The translations under genes were made by a program, and so were the position numbers. Below the pieces are notes generated by a model. The model made no database searches and was not told where the DNA came from. It was given only the letters and a program-made list of their open reading frames with translations. A DNA stretch of 64,000 nt from Undaria pinnatifida (lineage: Eukaryota > Sar > Phaeophyceae > Laminariales > Alariaceae). The first letter of the stretch is position 1; every line of letters starts with the position of its first letter. Of the stretch, positions 25,059-64,000 are shown in pieces. The stretch spans positions 1,163,501 to 1,227,500 of the forward strand of contig JABAKD010000014.1 in assembly GCA_012845835.1 (NCBI GenBank), read 5' to 3'.

Positions 25059-28000
25059 CAGCAGTAGTAGTACTAGTACTAGCAGTAGTAGTATTAAGTC
25101 CTTCGGGGCTTCAGAGGGAAAATTTGACGATGAAAAAGGATGATGAAGGCATCGGCCATTGCTGATTGGGGGACGATAAAATTGGTGTTCGAAGCACAAC
25201 AGAGTGCGAGGAGGGCTCGTAGAGGACGGGTGCGGCATAATCCTACTCGTCCTGGTCGCTCACACCGTACTCGTAGACGCTTCAAAACCTCTCAATCGGC
25301 GTTGTTATCGCTGTATAAAAAGCCCCAAAAGGGCCAAGGGGGAGCACATCACACATTGATCAGAATCAAATATGGCGAGAAAAATAAGGCAGTACACAGG
25401 TTTTTGGTTTATCGCGGATTCTGAATATTATGGTCCCCCGTAATAGCGCTACTATCAGTAACCGCGACAACAGCAGCAACAGCAGCAACAGCAGCAACAG
25501 CAGCAACAGCAACAGCAACACCAACGCCAACGCCAACACCAAACACCAACATCACCAACACCAATACCAACACCAATACCAACACCAACACCAACACCAA
25601 CACCAACACCAACACCAACACCAACACCAACACCAACACCAACACCAACACCAACACCAACACCAACACCAACACCAACACCAACACCAACACCAACACC
25701 AACAACAACACCAACAACAACAACCTGAACGAGTGTCACAGGAAAGAAACAATGGATGGAGTCGACTCGCAGAACCTCAACGGGTTGAACTCAATAGCTG
25801 ACGTATCTGAAATATTTGACAAAAAAAGCAATACGGATCGAATAGCATGATCAATCAAACATGCATGGAGTCGCAAGACCAACAAAAGATACATGGACGG
25901 AGGCAGCAAGACCAATCAAACATGGATTGAGTGAGACGTGTCACGAAGTCACAACATGTCTGCCGTACGGCCTTTGTGGCCAATCAGAGGGAGTACAACG
26001 TTCCGGGAAAATACGTCCGGACACCTTGTTACACCGTGCCTTACCATACCCTACCCTACTCCAGCAGCCATTGTCTCCCACCAAAAACAGATACAATTCA
26101 GAGAGAAAAAAGTAACAAAAAAGTTTGTAAAATGCGTAGGCGTTTTCTTTCTGTTGTTGACTTCAATTAATAGAGTGAAGCGTACCTGTCGGCCAGCGCG
26201 ATAACCCATGTCTCAGAGGCCTCCTCGCACGTGGCCGCGCACTGCCCTTGCGGCTCGTCGCTTCCGTCGCAGCAGTCGCACACGCCGTCGCCCACCCTTG
26301 ACGACGGCAGCCTTACTGGGCGGTGGCCGCGGTTGGTGCACTCGAAGACTCCTGTCATCGCAGCATCGCAGCATCGCAGCATCGCGGGAGGCTGGCAACG
26401 TGAAGCAAAAAAATTACCAACACAAAATTCGAAAACTGCAAACTACGAAAATATCATCACGCCGTCACTTACCCCCTACCCTACATCACGGCAGCGGCAC
26501 TGGGCGATGGCCGCGGTTGGTGCACTCGAAAACTCCTGCTATCGCAGGAGGCTGGTTATGTGTTATAAAATATACCTGGTAGAGCATGCACCATAGCAGG
26601 TACCAGATAACACGAGATACGAAGACACAAAAACATAAACACCTCTTTATGACAGGTACGGAACTTTCGAAAACACCAAGTACTAGACAGAGGCGATTGG
26701 GGGGGCGAGCGCCCGGTGTCGACACGGCGGTAGAGGTGGTGTCCCTTTATAGCGCGGGTCGAGTAGTGCCGGTTGCCCGCTATAGTGCGTATGAAATCGC
26801 TTGGCGCAGATGGGAGCATGAAGTTATGGCAGCAAAAACGAGCGAACAAGGGTACGGTAGGGAGGATGTTACGACGGTGTTACAAATACGGTATACCCCA
26901 ATTTCACCACCGTTTTTTTTAGCGCTCGCACCAGTGACTGTTAATACGTACCTCACGGACGAAAACAATCTAGGATTATTGGCGCAGCGTAGGCTACCAT
27001 TCCATTGCGGATTAATATCGAAAGATTAGAACAGCACGAAAAATTGAGGTCGCAAAGGGACAGGGGGGAAAAGAAGGGGCGGCACAGGAAAAGCGTGGTG
27101 CAGCAAGCCGCACCATGCCCTCGGTACGTGGTGAAAGAACGGAATATACAACAAAAAGGTGCGCGCCAGCGCAACATCTCACCACCTATTTTACGCCCTG
27201 ATGCGGACCAGTGCCGGTTGCCGTTATAGTGCCGGTATGTGCCGGAAATACAGGCACTATAGGGGCAACCGGCACTACTAGATTTTACTTTACGCCATCG
27301 CCTACCCTACGACGCAGATGACGGCAACCGCATTGGTCGATGGCCGCGGTTGGGGCACTCGAACAATCCGGCGGGCCACGTCGCGGGTTGAAAACATGGA
27401 AAATAATCATGTTAATACTGCCGTCTACCTCGACTGCGACCATGAATGTACCTGTAGTAGACTTAAGAGTTAAGACTATCAAGAACTGCTGCTGTCTACG
27501 ATCACCGCTCGGTTCAGGCATTTTACCATTAATAGGATTTGACGGTTACTCCCTGCCAACTTTGTGTACCACTTAGACAACAGCCGTCTTGTTGATTCTC
27601 GACAGCAACGCAGCAGCAGCAGCAGCAGCAGCACCAACACCAGCACCAGCAAGCAGCACTAGCAGCGTTCGTATGCGTGGAGCTGGAAGCTGTCGTAATA
27701 TTGTGCTTCTTATCGGGCACCAAGGTTACGACATGTATCTGCCCCTTTTTCAGGTGTTCACACGTCCGACAGAGAGTAATCTTCAGGAACTATACAGCAC
27801 AGATCAGTGGGTAGGTGAAAGTCATGCATGTCTCACAGACCATCACGTCGAAACGTGTACACATCACACACCTCGTACAGATCAGAGTAACATTATGCAT
27901 ATAAATACCACCACCTGATATCGCACGTACAGACCCCGGCACACGCTTGACCGGTAAATATCTGTCGCGGAAACGTGTACAGACCATTCAGATCGTGTGT

Positions 28001-31000
28001 ATTATCCCAGTGGAACCTTGTACAGATTATACGACGGATGATCTAAAACGATCTGTGTGATCTGTACATCAATCAATGACCTGATCGGTCTGACGTGCGA
28101 CAAGTTCACACATCAGGCAGGTTTCGATCTAGATGCAGAAAATTCAGGTCCTGTGGATTATCCCCGTGGAACCTTGTGCAGGTGATGTGGATAAGTGAAA
28201 TGATCTGTGTGATCTGTACGTCAATGGTCTGATCTTTTGCACGTGCGAAAAGTTCATACGTCGGACAGCTCACGATCTACATCACATGGATATTATATCT
28301 GTCGGAAGGGCTATTTTGTGCAGGATCAGTAGTATAGATTCAACCCAAGAAACATGCGCTGGACAATTCAGACCATTTCACCCCACAACATGATCTATAA
28401 ACCATGCAGATCATATAGATCAGGGATTTATCTGCCCTGAAAAACACATATAATCTATAGATCAATAGGGATCTGATCTGTCCTAGGTGTGTGAAATATT
28501 CTAGGCTGCAGGCTGCCAAGAGGCCACGGGCAGCGCATTGGGCTGCGGGAGGGAGAGAGTGTGGCCAGGGGTAGTGTTGGTGTCCGAGGAGCAAGCAAAT
28601 GAAAGATTCGCGGCCAAGAATCGTAGATGAAGGAATCGTGGGCCAAGCTTTTCGAAGCTACATGAGAAGTACTCGTGACTCTTCTCGATTCCACGACGAG
28701 ATGCTCCAACACCCAACACTGCTGCATATTACGCACCACTGCTGCGGTTACAAAATTCCACAGCCGTCAGATGTTGTCCCCCTCAAAAACGGGTTTTTAT
28801 AGTTACCGTGCACAGATTGATTACCATCACTCTGTTGACTCTGGTAAAAGCTACCTGGTAGTTCTAAGGGGCGTCGGCGACCTAAATCCTTATACGGTCG
28901 CCCCGGTGGCGTATCAGGTTATCCTCGAGCCTGGTATAGGTCAATTTCGTGAGTTCGAGTCCTCCTGAATGCGTACTCGTACAAATTTGTAGGGACTTTT
29001 TCTTGCGCACGAATTGACTTGCGGAAAGCGCGAGAGCGTGAGTTAGCAACACTCGGTAAAAAACCGAGGTGCAGTGGGGTTGCTGAACCCTATGCGCGAT
29101 AAAAAGTGAGGGCAAGTACCGAGGGGGAGAAGGGACGACACCTGTGATCACGGCTTGTCCCAAAGCTGGAGAGTATAAGTGTGAAAAAAAAAAAAAACTT
29201 ACGAGACACACAAAAAAACAAAAAAACAAAAAAAAAAACGCGCGGCCGCAGCATCACACACACAGCTTGCAAAAATGAGTTTCGACGAGCTCCTAGATCT
29301 GGGGCAAATTGTTACACAGTCGGTTCCCATCAGTTGAAAACGGCCCTTTTCGACTGCACTGTTTTTCGACAAGATTCTTCTGGGCCTCCCTATCACCAGT
29401 CGAGTCAATTTTTCATAATTTGTGTTCTCTTTCTGGAGGCGGTTGATGTGAGGGAGTACTGCTGTATATATGGCAGTCGAAGGCCGTGTGGAAGCTGCCG
29501 GTGCTTCGTGCGTTTTCCGCGGGCAACGCGTGCTTCGCGCGCGACGAACCCTCGTCCAGGCGGGTTAGTGTCATTGGACTTAGACGAAAGCCGCCCAAGC
29601 TACGTTCGTGGCGCTGCACTCAGCCGAGAGCCGTCAAAGCTACAGCAGGGGTAGCCGTTCTTGGCAAAATGACAACGATACTGCGCGCTGCTGCCATCGT
29701 ACGATACACGATGCTGGCGAGTGGAGCTCGGAATGCGCCACGACGACTAGCTACGAGAAGCAGCGGCAGTGACAGCAGTCAAGCCAGCGTCGGTGCCGTT
29801 GTATGATACTGCTGTGTGGTACCTGGTACGGGTGTATGGGCGTGTGTGTTTCGTGGTGAGATGAGCGATGCGATGGGTTCAAGAACACGTTTTCGACTGA
29901 CTTTTTCGACGGGCGGACCCAGTCGAACATGTCGGAAATGTCGAAAATGTCTTTCGACTGGATCTGCTAGTCGAAAAACTCAGCCGAAAAAAAAAGAGTC
30001 GAAAACGCTTTTTTTCGACTTGTGTAAGAAATTTGGGCTTCAGTCGAAAACGGCCGTTTTCGACTGCCGTTTTCGACGGACAAATCCGACTGTAAAAGAA
30101 ATGGCCTCACAGATGTAGTGTATTTTATGTTTTTATAGTAAATGGCACAGGTCTACACCAGTGCCTGAGGAAAAGTTTGTTGGGACCGGAAATATTTCAC
30201 TTAGTAAATGCGTGCAGGGCCGCCCGGTTCCAGGAAATTCGGCTAGATTCAACCAATGAAACACGAGATTCGTAGGATTATTGTAGGGACATTGGTCGGG
30301 GATTCGCGGCAACCGGCGAATACGACCTGCCGCTGCTGTGAGACGTAAGACTGGCCAAAAGGCGAGAGAGCCTAGACCGCTTGCAGCTGTCGTGTTTCGA
30401 CCTGATCCTGCTGCTGTGCACCACGCACACGCACATACACCGTCGTCTCAGACAATCGACGCCGCAGCGGGCGGACCGACACCATGCTGGTGCGGTGGCG
30501 TGTCTCCGCTGTAGTTTGGTTAGTCCTCGGAGCCTGCGACCTGTTGCTGTAAGGAGGTGGGTAGAAGAGTAGAGACTCTGGCGCAGTGTGTGTCAATCCC
30601 TCTACGAGAGGCGCAGGTTGTATGCGTCGTGTACAAAGACATTAGACACGCCACAGCAGCAGCAGTTGCAACCGCAAAACCAAACCATAACAGCAGCACG
30701 CAGCAGATTCGTTTCCATGGTCCCTGGTCCTGCGCCTGCCCGCTGCAGCGTGTGAACCTCTGAACTTCCTCCGTACGCAGTTCATCCAAAGTCTGCACAG
30801 CAGGACAGCAGCTGTCCGAGTATGCGTGTATTTATAGCAGGTTCGTGAAAATCTCAACACGCAGTCTAACAGCACGACGAAATCTCCCCCCCCAAAACAC
30901 TCAAAATATTTAATGCCCCCCGAAAAGTTCCCCACGGGTACGACGAGCATCGGAGTGTCAAACATAGAGTAAAAAGACCAACACCAACCATCATAGAGTG

Positions 31001-31908
31001 GAGAAAACAAAATATTTGAAAAAAAAAGTAAGGAGACCCCTCCCATATAAGAAAAAACTCGCACACATAGTCTAGTCATATTACAAGTACCAACAGCGCA
31101 GCTCGCAAAGATGAGTACTTGTATTGACCCTAAATTCGTCGAACTCACGGCTGACGTCCTTGAAATCCTTGTTCTAAAATTCGTATGATACGTGAGCTGT
31201 GAGCTGTGAGAACGATCAGTTCACGTGCAATTCCGAACTACTCATCGATTTCGCAACACTGCTGTTGTGAAACGTTCGATATTCACAGCTCACCAAGCAG
31301 CTCACAGCTCATCTCTGCAAGCTGCGTGTGTTCCTCCGCCTGTTCCTCTCCGTACAGACCGGACTGTCTCTATCAGATTGTGTGCGGATAAAGCCAAGCA
31401 AATCGATCGCATGAACCAAATTCCCAACAAAACTCCACAGCATGCGATACACACACCAACGCACACGAAGTCAGACACCAAACACAGGCCAGCTAGCCAC
31501 CAGCAACAACACCAAACCACGGATCAAACTCGCATACACCCACTCACCGTTGCTACACGCCGATGTCCCAGGCTCGTCACGCCCGTCCCGACAATCACAG
31601 AAATCATCGTTCACCATGTCCCACGAAACCACAGAGGAACCTCTAGCTCCGCACGCAAGCTTCCCCGAAGCGCGCGCGGCCATAAACATCGCAGCGTCTT
31701 GCCGCCCTACCCCACGAGCGGGAGGCACAAAGTCATCCCCAGCAGCGTTCTCCCTGATCTGGGCCATGGCTGCCTCCCTAGCCTCTGCCATTGAGGCATC
31801 GGAGGAGTGCTTTGCTCCGAAGCCGAAGAGAGCGTTTGTCTCTCTGAGGCACAGCAACAGCGCGACAGGAGCTGTTACGGATACCGTCGACCTCCACCTC
31901 CAGTCCAT
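7849..31908 (-). CDS. PRKCSH: Glucosidase II beta subunit (PRKCSH-like), 10 exons
   Basis: Regulatory subunit of ER glucosidase II, which retains the alpha subunit in the ER and uses an MRH lectin domain to present N-glycans for removal of the two inner glucoses during calnexin-cycle quality control. Exons on the minus strand: 31908-31548, 26351-26186, 24743-24624, 23579-23498, 19570-19359, 17363-17249, 14650-14408, 11992-11894, 10085-9939, 8199-7849. Splice phases agree at all nine junctions and give 631 residues, within the usual range of the family. Order seen: signal peptide (residues 1-26), two Cys/Asp repeats (about 86-162, motifs [19 protein letters not shown] and [12 protein letters not shown]), charged helical middle, acidic [17 protein letters not shown] stretch, MRH domain with six Cys (about 470-600), Gly-rich tail ending KDEL. 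The gene spans 24 kb, over 90% intron. The family assignment rests on these motifs; exact edges of exons 6 and 8 are inferred. Confidence 0.94.
8398..8470 (-). pseudogene. Ghost of glucosidase II beta exon 10 (MRH acceptor edge), copy 1
   Basis: After ACACCAG it reads [18 protein letters not shown], matching [10 protein letters not shown] of the real exon, with the flanking intron (GGGTCAAGGGTATAGG) also duplicated. Frame and AG are intact, so use as an alternative acceptor is possible, but the MRH sequence is lost after KWKDL. Confidence 0.8.
8535..8600 (-). pseudogene. Ghost of glucosidase II beta exon 10, copy 2
   Basis: Reads RKGLERVN on the minus strand with flanking sequence alignable to the 8.4-kb copy and to the true exon edge. 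The acceptor and WK residues are damaged. Confidence 0.6.
9939..10085 (-). CDS. PRKCSH: Glucosidase II beta exon 9 (MRH domain, first half)
   Basis: Phase 0 from GATTCAG/GCG to ACCAAG/GTTAGT. Encodes [15 protein letters not shown] and [15 protein letters not shown], the start of the mannose-6-phosphate-receptor-homology domain, with the family signature Y-x-Y-x-V-C-P-F-K and two of its six Cys. Confidence 0.95.
10230..10950 (+). repeat. Tandem array, about 270-bp units
   Basis: Three units marked by GCAAAGAT(C)..CCTGAGA at 10318, 10594 and 10860, each with a CGAAAGCGGCA..GTCTGAAACGACA block. Purine-rich on the plus strand. It lies just upstream of exon 9 of gene 1. Confidence 0.72.
11894..11992 (-). 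CDS. PRKCSH: Glucosidase II beta exon 8 (helix before MRH)
   Basis: Encodes [18 protein letters not shown] and [15 protein letters not shown], corresponding to the heptad-like helix before the MRH domain in plant and animal homologues. The donor is ATCAAG/GTGAGG, phase 0. Two in-phase acceptors are possible, CATCAG/TTC at 11992 or AAAAAG/CCT at 12004 (four extra residues). Upstream is a C-rich tract; there is no other in-phase AG before it. Confidence 0.83.
12310..12470. repeat. Two tandem units of about 80 bp
   Basis: CACGTTAGGTGGTTAGTTTGG...CACC.CCCATTA.GGA.TCACATC twice. Confidence 0.75.
13080..13600. repeat. GATCTATAC-type satellite
   Basis: Two units of about 95 bp (TTTCCAGGGTTTGGATCTGTAC) followed by about 200 bp of (TATACGATCTA)n. 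The motif recurs at 27.75-28.5 kb. Confidence 0.7.
13815..14030. mobile_element. Dispersed repeat with CACTCG..CGAGTG palindromes
   Basis: Representative of a family carrying GTCACTCGTGCGAGTGACCCCCCTGTTC near one end and CAGTCACTCGTGCG near the other, often with CCATTGCGG and CTACGCTGCGCCAAA between. Other copies: 12470-12900, 36090-36240, 37655-38010, 44830-45060, 45370-45480, 47930-48060, 49395-49640. Confidence 0.6.
14408..14650 (-). CDS. PRKCSH: Glucosidase II beta exon 7 (Tyr/Asp/Gly-rich)
   Basis: Phase 0 on both sides: GACCAG/TTG to TTTAAG/GTGAGT. Encodes [17 protein letters not shown], an acidic Tyr-rich run, then a basic/acidic helix through [17 protein letters not shown] to KEAPFK. 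The low-complexity start is continuous with the acidic end of exon 6. The donor is followed directly by a GTGGTG-rich tract. Confidence 0.88.
15114..15200. mobile_element. piggyBac-like MITE, degenerate copy
   Basis: CTTTACAACTCGAAACCCC...GGGGCTCTAAAGGGG in intron 6 of gene 1, inserted at the end of another repeat. Confidence 0.65.
15462..15778 (-). mobile_element. tRNA-derived SINE family A
   Basis: Reverse copy: poly(T) near 15465, body with AACTCACGCTCTCGCGCTTT, then the B box (GGATTCGAACTC) and A box. About 75-80% like the 28.9-kb copy by eye. Confidence 0.83.
15940..16340. repeat. Two tandem units of about 190 bp
   Basis: GGGACAAATCTGACAGCTGTGG...GAGGGGAGGGCGGAGT and a second version from 16195, each ending in G-rich tracts. 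Confidence 0.7.
17249..17363 (-). CDS. PRKCSH: Glucosidase II beta exon 6 (acidic segment)
   Basis: Encodes [19 protein letters not shown] followed by [14 protein letters not shown], matching the strongly acidic stretch that precedes the MRH domain in the family. The donor is TTGCTG/GTGAGG, phase 0. The acceptor is placed at CGAAG/TCGCC because only that site and one 12 bases downstream keep the frame; this edge is uncertain. Confidence 0.86.
17625..18085. repeat. 14-bp minisatellite CCTCACCCTTATAG
   Basis: About 32 units of CCTCACCCTTATAG with point variants and some 12- to 13-bp units. Confidence 0.9.
18508..18610 (-). pseudogene. Ghost of glucosidase II beta exon 5 (donor half), copy 2
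   Basis: Shares GAGGTCATTGACGTGCTCGA and the GGGGGTGAGCT donor with exon 5, then diverges. One inserted base breaks the frame. With the 18.7-kb copy it forms a tandem pair about 155 bp apart. Confidence 0.75.
18664..18775 (-). pseudogene. Ghost of glucosidase II beta exon 5 (donor half), copy 1
   Basis: Minus-strand sequence shares ATTGACGTGCT.GAGGG and a GGGG(A)TGAGCT donor-like end with exon 5; reads [16 protein letters not shown]-like in one frame. It lies 600 bp downstream of the true donor. Confidence 0.75.
19359..19570 (-). CDS. PRKCSH: Glucosidase II beta exon 5
   Basis: A long open block in phase 0 from GATATAG/GCC to AATAGGGG/GTGAGC (phase 2), encoding [36 protein letters not shown] and [13 protein letters not shown]. 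It has no diagnostic motif and corresponds to the variable middle of the protein. Three decayed relatives flank it: one keeps the acceptor half (21.0 kb), two keep the donor half (18.7 and 18.5 kb). Confidence 0.88.
20150..20610. mobile_element. Foldback element with about 150-bp inverted arms
   Basis: The left arm (GCATGGCGATACTCAGATGGATTGCC...TCCTAGACGATTTGG) and right arm (reverse of CCAAAAGTCGTCTAGGA...GGAATCCATCCGAGTGTCGCAATGCC) are inverted copies around a TCTAGTAAGACT centre. A third relative, GTCATGCCTCACGCTTGCCT..., is at 5870-6010. Confidence 0.7.
21028..21095 (-). pseudogene. Ghost of glucosidase II beta exon 5 (acceptor half)
   Basis: Reads [18 protein letters not shown], matching [18 protein letters not shown] of exon 5, and shares GGGAAGTGCCCTCG exactly. 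It runs into a stop six codons later. Confidence 0.8.
21237..21326. mobile_element. piggyBac-like MITE, intact ends
   Basis: TTAA at both edges, TTAACGCCTTTACAACTGGA to CTCTACAGGGGTTAA, exactly 90 bp. Intron 4 of gene 1. Confidence 0.82.
22348..22437. mobile_element. piggyBac-like MITE, intact ends
   Basis: TTAACCCCTTTACAACTGGA to CTCCAAAGGGGTTAA, 90 bp, best-preserved member: TTAA target sites with CCCCTTT/AAAGGGG inverted ends, as in piggyBac elements. A truncated relative is at 22849-22913. Confidence 0.85.
23126..23437. mobile_element. hAT-like element copy in intron 4 of gene 1
   Basis: Ends CAGGGCCGTTTCACGGGTC and GGCGAAAAACCCTG; interior reads GACCC on the plus strand, so the core is inverted relative to other copies. 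It sits just downstream of the exon 4 donor. Confidence 0.72.
23498..23579 (-). CDS. PRKCSH: Glucosidase II beta exon 4 (coiled coil)
   Basis: Encodes [20 protein letters not shown] and KDKKLEE. The acceptor GATTGGCAG/G is in the required phase 2 and the donor is GAAGAG/GTATGG, phase 0. A diverged copy about 360 bp upstream (23857-23945) has the same GATTGGCAG but joins in the wrong phase, so this copy is taken as the real exon. Confidence 0.87.
23857..23945 (-). pseudogene. Ghost of glucosidase II beta exon 4
   Basis: Reads [20 protein letters not shown] on the minus strand after the same GATTGGCAG acceptor as exon 4 ([17 protein letters not shown]). A deletion near the start puts the acceptor in phase 1 while exon 3 ends in phase 2, and no good donor follows. 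Confidence 0.75.
24424..24513. mobile_element. piggyBac-like MITE, degenerate copy
   Basis: TCAACGCCTTCACGTCTGGA...GGGCTCCAAAGGGCTTAA in intron 3 side of gene 1, upstream of exon 4 and just downstream of exon 3. Confidence 0.65.
24624..24743 (-). CDS. PRKCSH: Glucosidase II beta exon 3 (charged helix)
   Basis: Encodes [18 protein letters not shown] and on through [15 protein letters not shown], a Glu/Lys/Arg-rich helical stretch like the coiled region that follows the Cys repeats in this family. The acceptor CACCCAG/G supplies the one base needed to complete an Arg codon from exon 2; the donor is GCGAA/GTGAGC, phase 2. The frame would stop immediately after the donor, which supports a splice here. 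Sequence in this region is poorly conserved, so the call leans on phase and composition. Confidence 0.85.
24905..25095. repeat. (AGT)n microsatellite
   Basis: About 190 bp of GTAGTAGTAGCAGTAGT. Confidence 0.92.
25465..25720. repeat. (CAACAG)n/(CAACAC)n microsatellite
   Basis: CAACAG units change to CAACAC units near 25520, with about 150 bp of pure CAACAC. Confidence 0.92.
26186..26351 (-). CDS. PRKCSH: Glucosidase II beta exon 2 (second Cys-rich repeat)
   Basis: The acceptor is GACAG before GAGTCTTCGAG. The leading two bases complete a Gly codon from exon 1, giving [15 protein letters not shown] and then [17 protein letters not shown], the hallmark second repeat, and the closing QCAATCEEA. 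The donor is GACAG/GTACGC, phase 2. Two decayed copies of its acceptor half lie upstream in intron 1 (about 26.5 and 27.3 kb). Confidence 0.95.
26455..26562 (-). pseudogene. Ghost of glucosidase II beta exon 2 (acceptor half), copy 1
   Basis: Reads [16 protein letters not shown] on the minus strand, nearly identical to the first 16 residues of exon 2, preceded by the same CCAGCCTCCTGCGAT intron sequence and an AG acceptor. It then hits a TGA and loses the Cys repeat. Confidence 0.85.
27210..27276. mobile_element. 67-bp hairpin repeat with AGTGCCGGTTGCC ends
   Basis: Perfect 13-bp inverted ends and an internal TATAGTGCCGG. A partial copy is at 26765-26790, and GCCGGCACTA-rich sequence at 2858-3005 looks like a related cluster. 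Confidence 0.6.
27292..27392 (-). pseudogene. Ghost of glucosidase II beta exon 2 (acceptor half), copy 2
   Basis: Minus-strand [16 protein letters not shown]-like reading and GTAGGGTAGGCGATGGCGT following it match exon 2 up to the VGDGV codons, with a shift near the serines and no usable AG at the start. More diverged than the 26.5-kb copy. Confidence 0.75.
27975..28290. repeat. Two tandem units of about 145 bp rich in GATCTGT
   Basis: TTATCCCAGTGGAACCTTGTACAG... at 28000 and TTATCCCCGTGGAACCTTGTGCAG... at 28156, both with ATGATCTGTGTGATCTGTAC-like sequence. Confidence 0.75.
28896..29194 (+). mobile_element. tRNA-derived SINE family A, full-length
   Basis: The head GGTCGCCCCGGTGGCGTATC carries an A box (TGGCGTATC.GG) and GAGTTCGAGTCC a B box about 50 bp on; the T-arm and acceptor do not pair properly, so this is not a working tRNA gene. 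Body includes AAAGCGCGAGAGCGTGAGTT and GACACCTGTGATCACGGCTTG; ends in A14. Intron 1 of gene 1, opposite strand. Confidence 0.85.
29331..30110. repeat. Region studded with TTTTCGACTG motifs
   Basis: Bounded by GTTGAAAACGGCCCTTTTCGACTG at the left and a perfect 26-bp palindrome at 30041-30066 (AGTCGAAAACGGCC and its complement) at the right, with many single TTTTCGACT motifs between. It looks like a compound inverted-repeat element; no transposase seen. Confidence 0.55.
30520..30780 (-). CDS. Unidentified open segment with a membrane span
   Basis: After TGTGCAG the minus strand reads [20 protein letters not shown], then [18 protein letters not shown] and [10 protein letters not shown], a clear single membrane segment after a hydrophilic stretch, then a Cys/Arg tail. 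No ATG at its start, so at best an internal exon. It lies inside intron 1 of gene 1 on the same strand. Function unknown. Confidence 0.25.
   Translation of the reverse strand: MRTEEVQRFTRCSGQAQDQGPWKRICCVLLLWFGFAVATAAAVACLMSLYTTHTTCASRRGIDTHCARVSTLLPTSLQQQVAGSED
31548..31908 (-). CDS. PRKCSH: Glucosidase II beta exon 1 (signal peptide, first Cys-rich repeat)
   Basis: The ATG at 31908 has an in-frame TAG upstream with no other ATG between, which fixes the start. Residues 10-26 are hydrophobic and end in ETNA before LFGFG, a plausible signal peptidase site. Residues 100-118 carry [19 protein letters not shown], the LDL-receptor-A-like repeat of the family (usually D-G-S-D-E; here Arg replaces the Ser). 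The exon ends after AAC-G before GTGAGT, phase 1. A GTG codon directly precedes the ATG in frame but is not needed. Confidence 0.95.
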
Positions 31909-32217
31909 CACTGATGCCGAGGAGCGACTCTAATAATAAGCAGTATGTTATCACCACCACCACCACTGGAGGTAGCTAGATGCGGAGTATAGCAGCAGCG
32001 ATCCCGGTCTAAACCAGCAGTACTGATTCTCTAGCCTGTTCCCACAGTGGTTTTGGTTTGGAACATTCGACGGTTTTCGAGTGAATGAATGGCGTTTTTT
32101 GTAACTGTCGGTTTTCCGACATGCGACAAACGGCTGCCATGCAACGGAGCAGATCGACTGCTCTGCTGCGTGCTCGGTGCTCAGCTCCGATCTTGATCGA
32201 GGGCACGCGCAGACACC
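31909..32217. promoter_or_regulatory. Putative bidirectional promoter between divergent genes
   Basis: The start codons of the two genes are 309 bp apart and point away from each other, so both 5' leaders and the core promoters must overlap here or extend into the neighbouring transcript. I see no clear TATA box; there is an ACCACCACCACCACT run near 31951 and a short inverted CGGTTTTC/GAAAACCG-like motif near 32070-32120. Functional assignment is inference from geometry. Confidence 0.55.
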
Positions 32218-63975
<31,758 letters not shown>

Positions 63976-64000
63976 GTAAGATAGCAACCAGTCCTTGTGT

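Noticed and set aside
31225-31933. Plus-strand open frames of 163-189 codons
   Set aside because: They overlap exon 1 of gene 1 on the opposite strand; its signal peptide and Cys repeat identify the minus strand as coding.

Overview
The window is nuclear DNA from a eukaryote with large, intron-rich genes. Only two genes can be supported in 64 kb, and more than 90% of the sequence is intron or intergenic DNA packed with microsatellites, minisatellites, miniature transposons and SINEs. Short exons with GT-AG introns of 1 to 9 kb, a glucosidase II beta subunit, and an EF-hand plus HELP/WD40 protein with an N-terminal MGxxxGK motif suggest a large-genome alga. A stramenopile such as a brown alga is my best guess, made from architecture only and not from a database match.

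Gene 1 (minus strand, 31908 down to 7849) is the ER glucosidase II beta subunit. I traced ten exons whose splice phases agree at every junction: signal peptide, two Cys-rich PRKCSH repeats, acidic/coiled middle, MRH lectin domain and a C-terminal KDEL. The product is about 631 residues.

Gene 2 (plus strand, 32218 to beyond the right edge) is a partial EMAP-like (EML) protein. Twelve exons agree in phase and encode 652 residues: MGQKIGK start, a canonical EF-hand loop split between exons 2 and 3, a degenerate EF-hand, a Pro-rich linker, a HELP motif (LSLEWVYGY) and the first WD40 repeats. The two start codons face away from each other 309 bp apart, so the genes probably share a bidirectional promoter.

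The left 7 kb is downstream of gene 1 and holds only repeats. Introns carry three recognisable mobile families. One is a CAGGG-ended element with an 8-bp target duplication (hAT-like) whose interior has expanded into (CGGGT)n. One is a roughly 90-bp piggyBac-like MITE, TTAA-CCCCTTT...AAAGGGG-TTAA, with at least a dozen copies. The third group is tRNA-derived SINEs, one family with poly(A) tails and another in tandem.

The most unusual signal is that many real exons have decayed partial copies ('exon ghosts') beside them. Copies upstream of an exon keep its acceptor edge; copies downstream keep its donor edge or the stop region. This holds for at least four exons of gene 1 and three of gene 2, and suggests introns growing inward by repeated tandem duplication across exon-intron borders. 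A separate duplication of about 4.8 kb fills intron 10 of gene 2.
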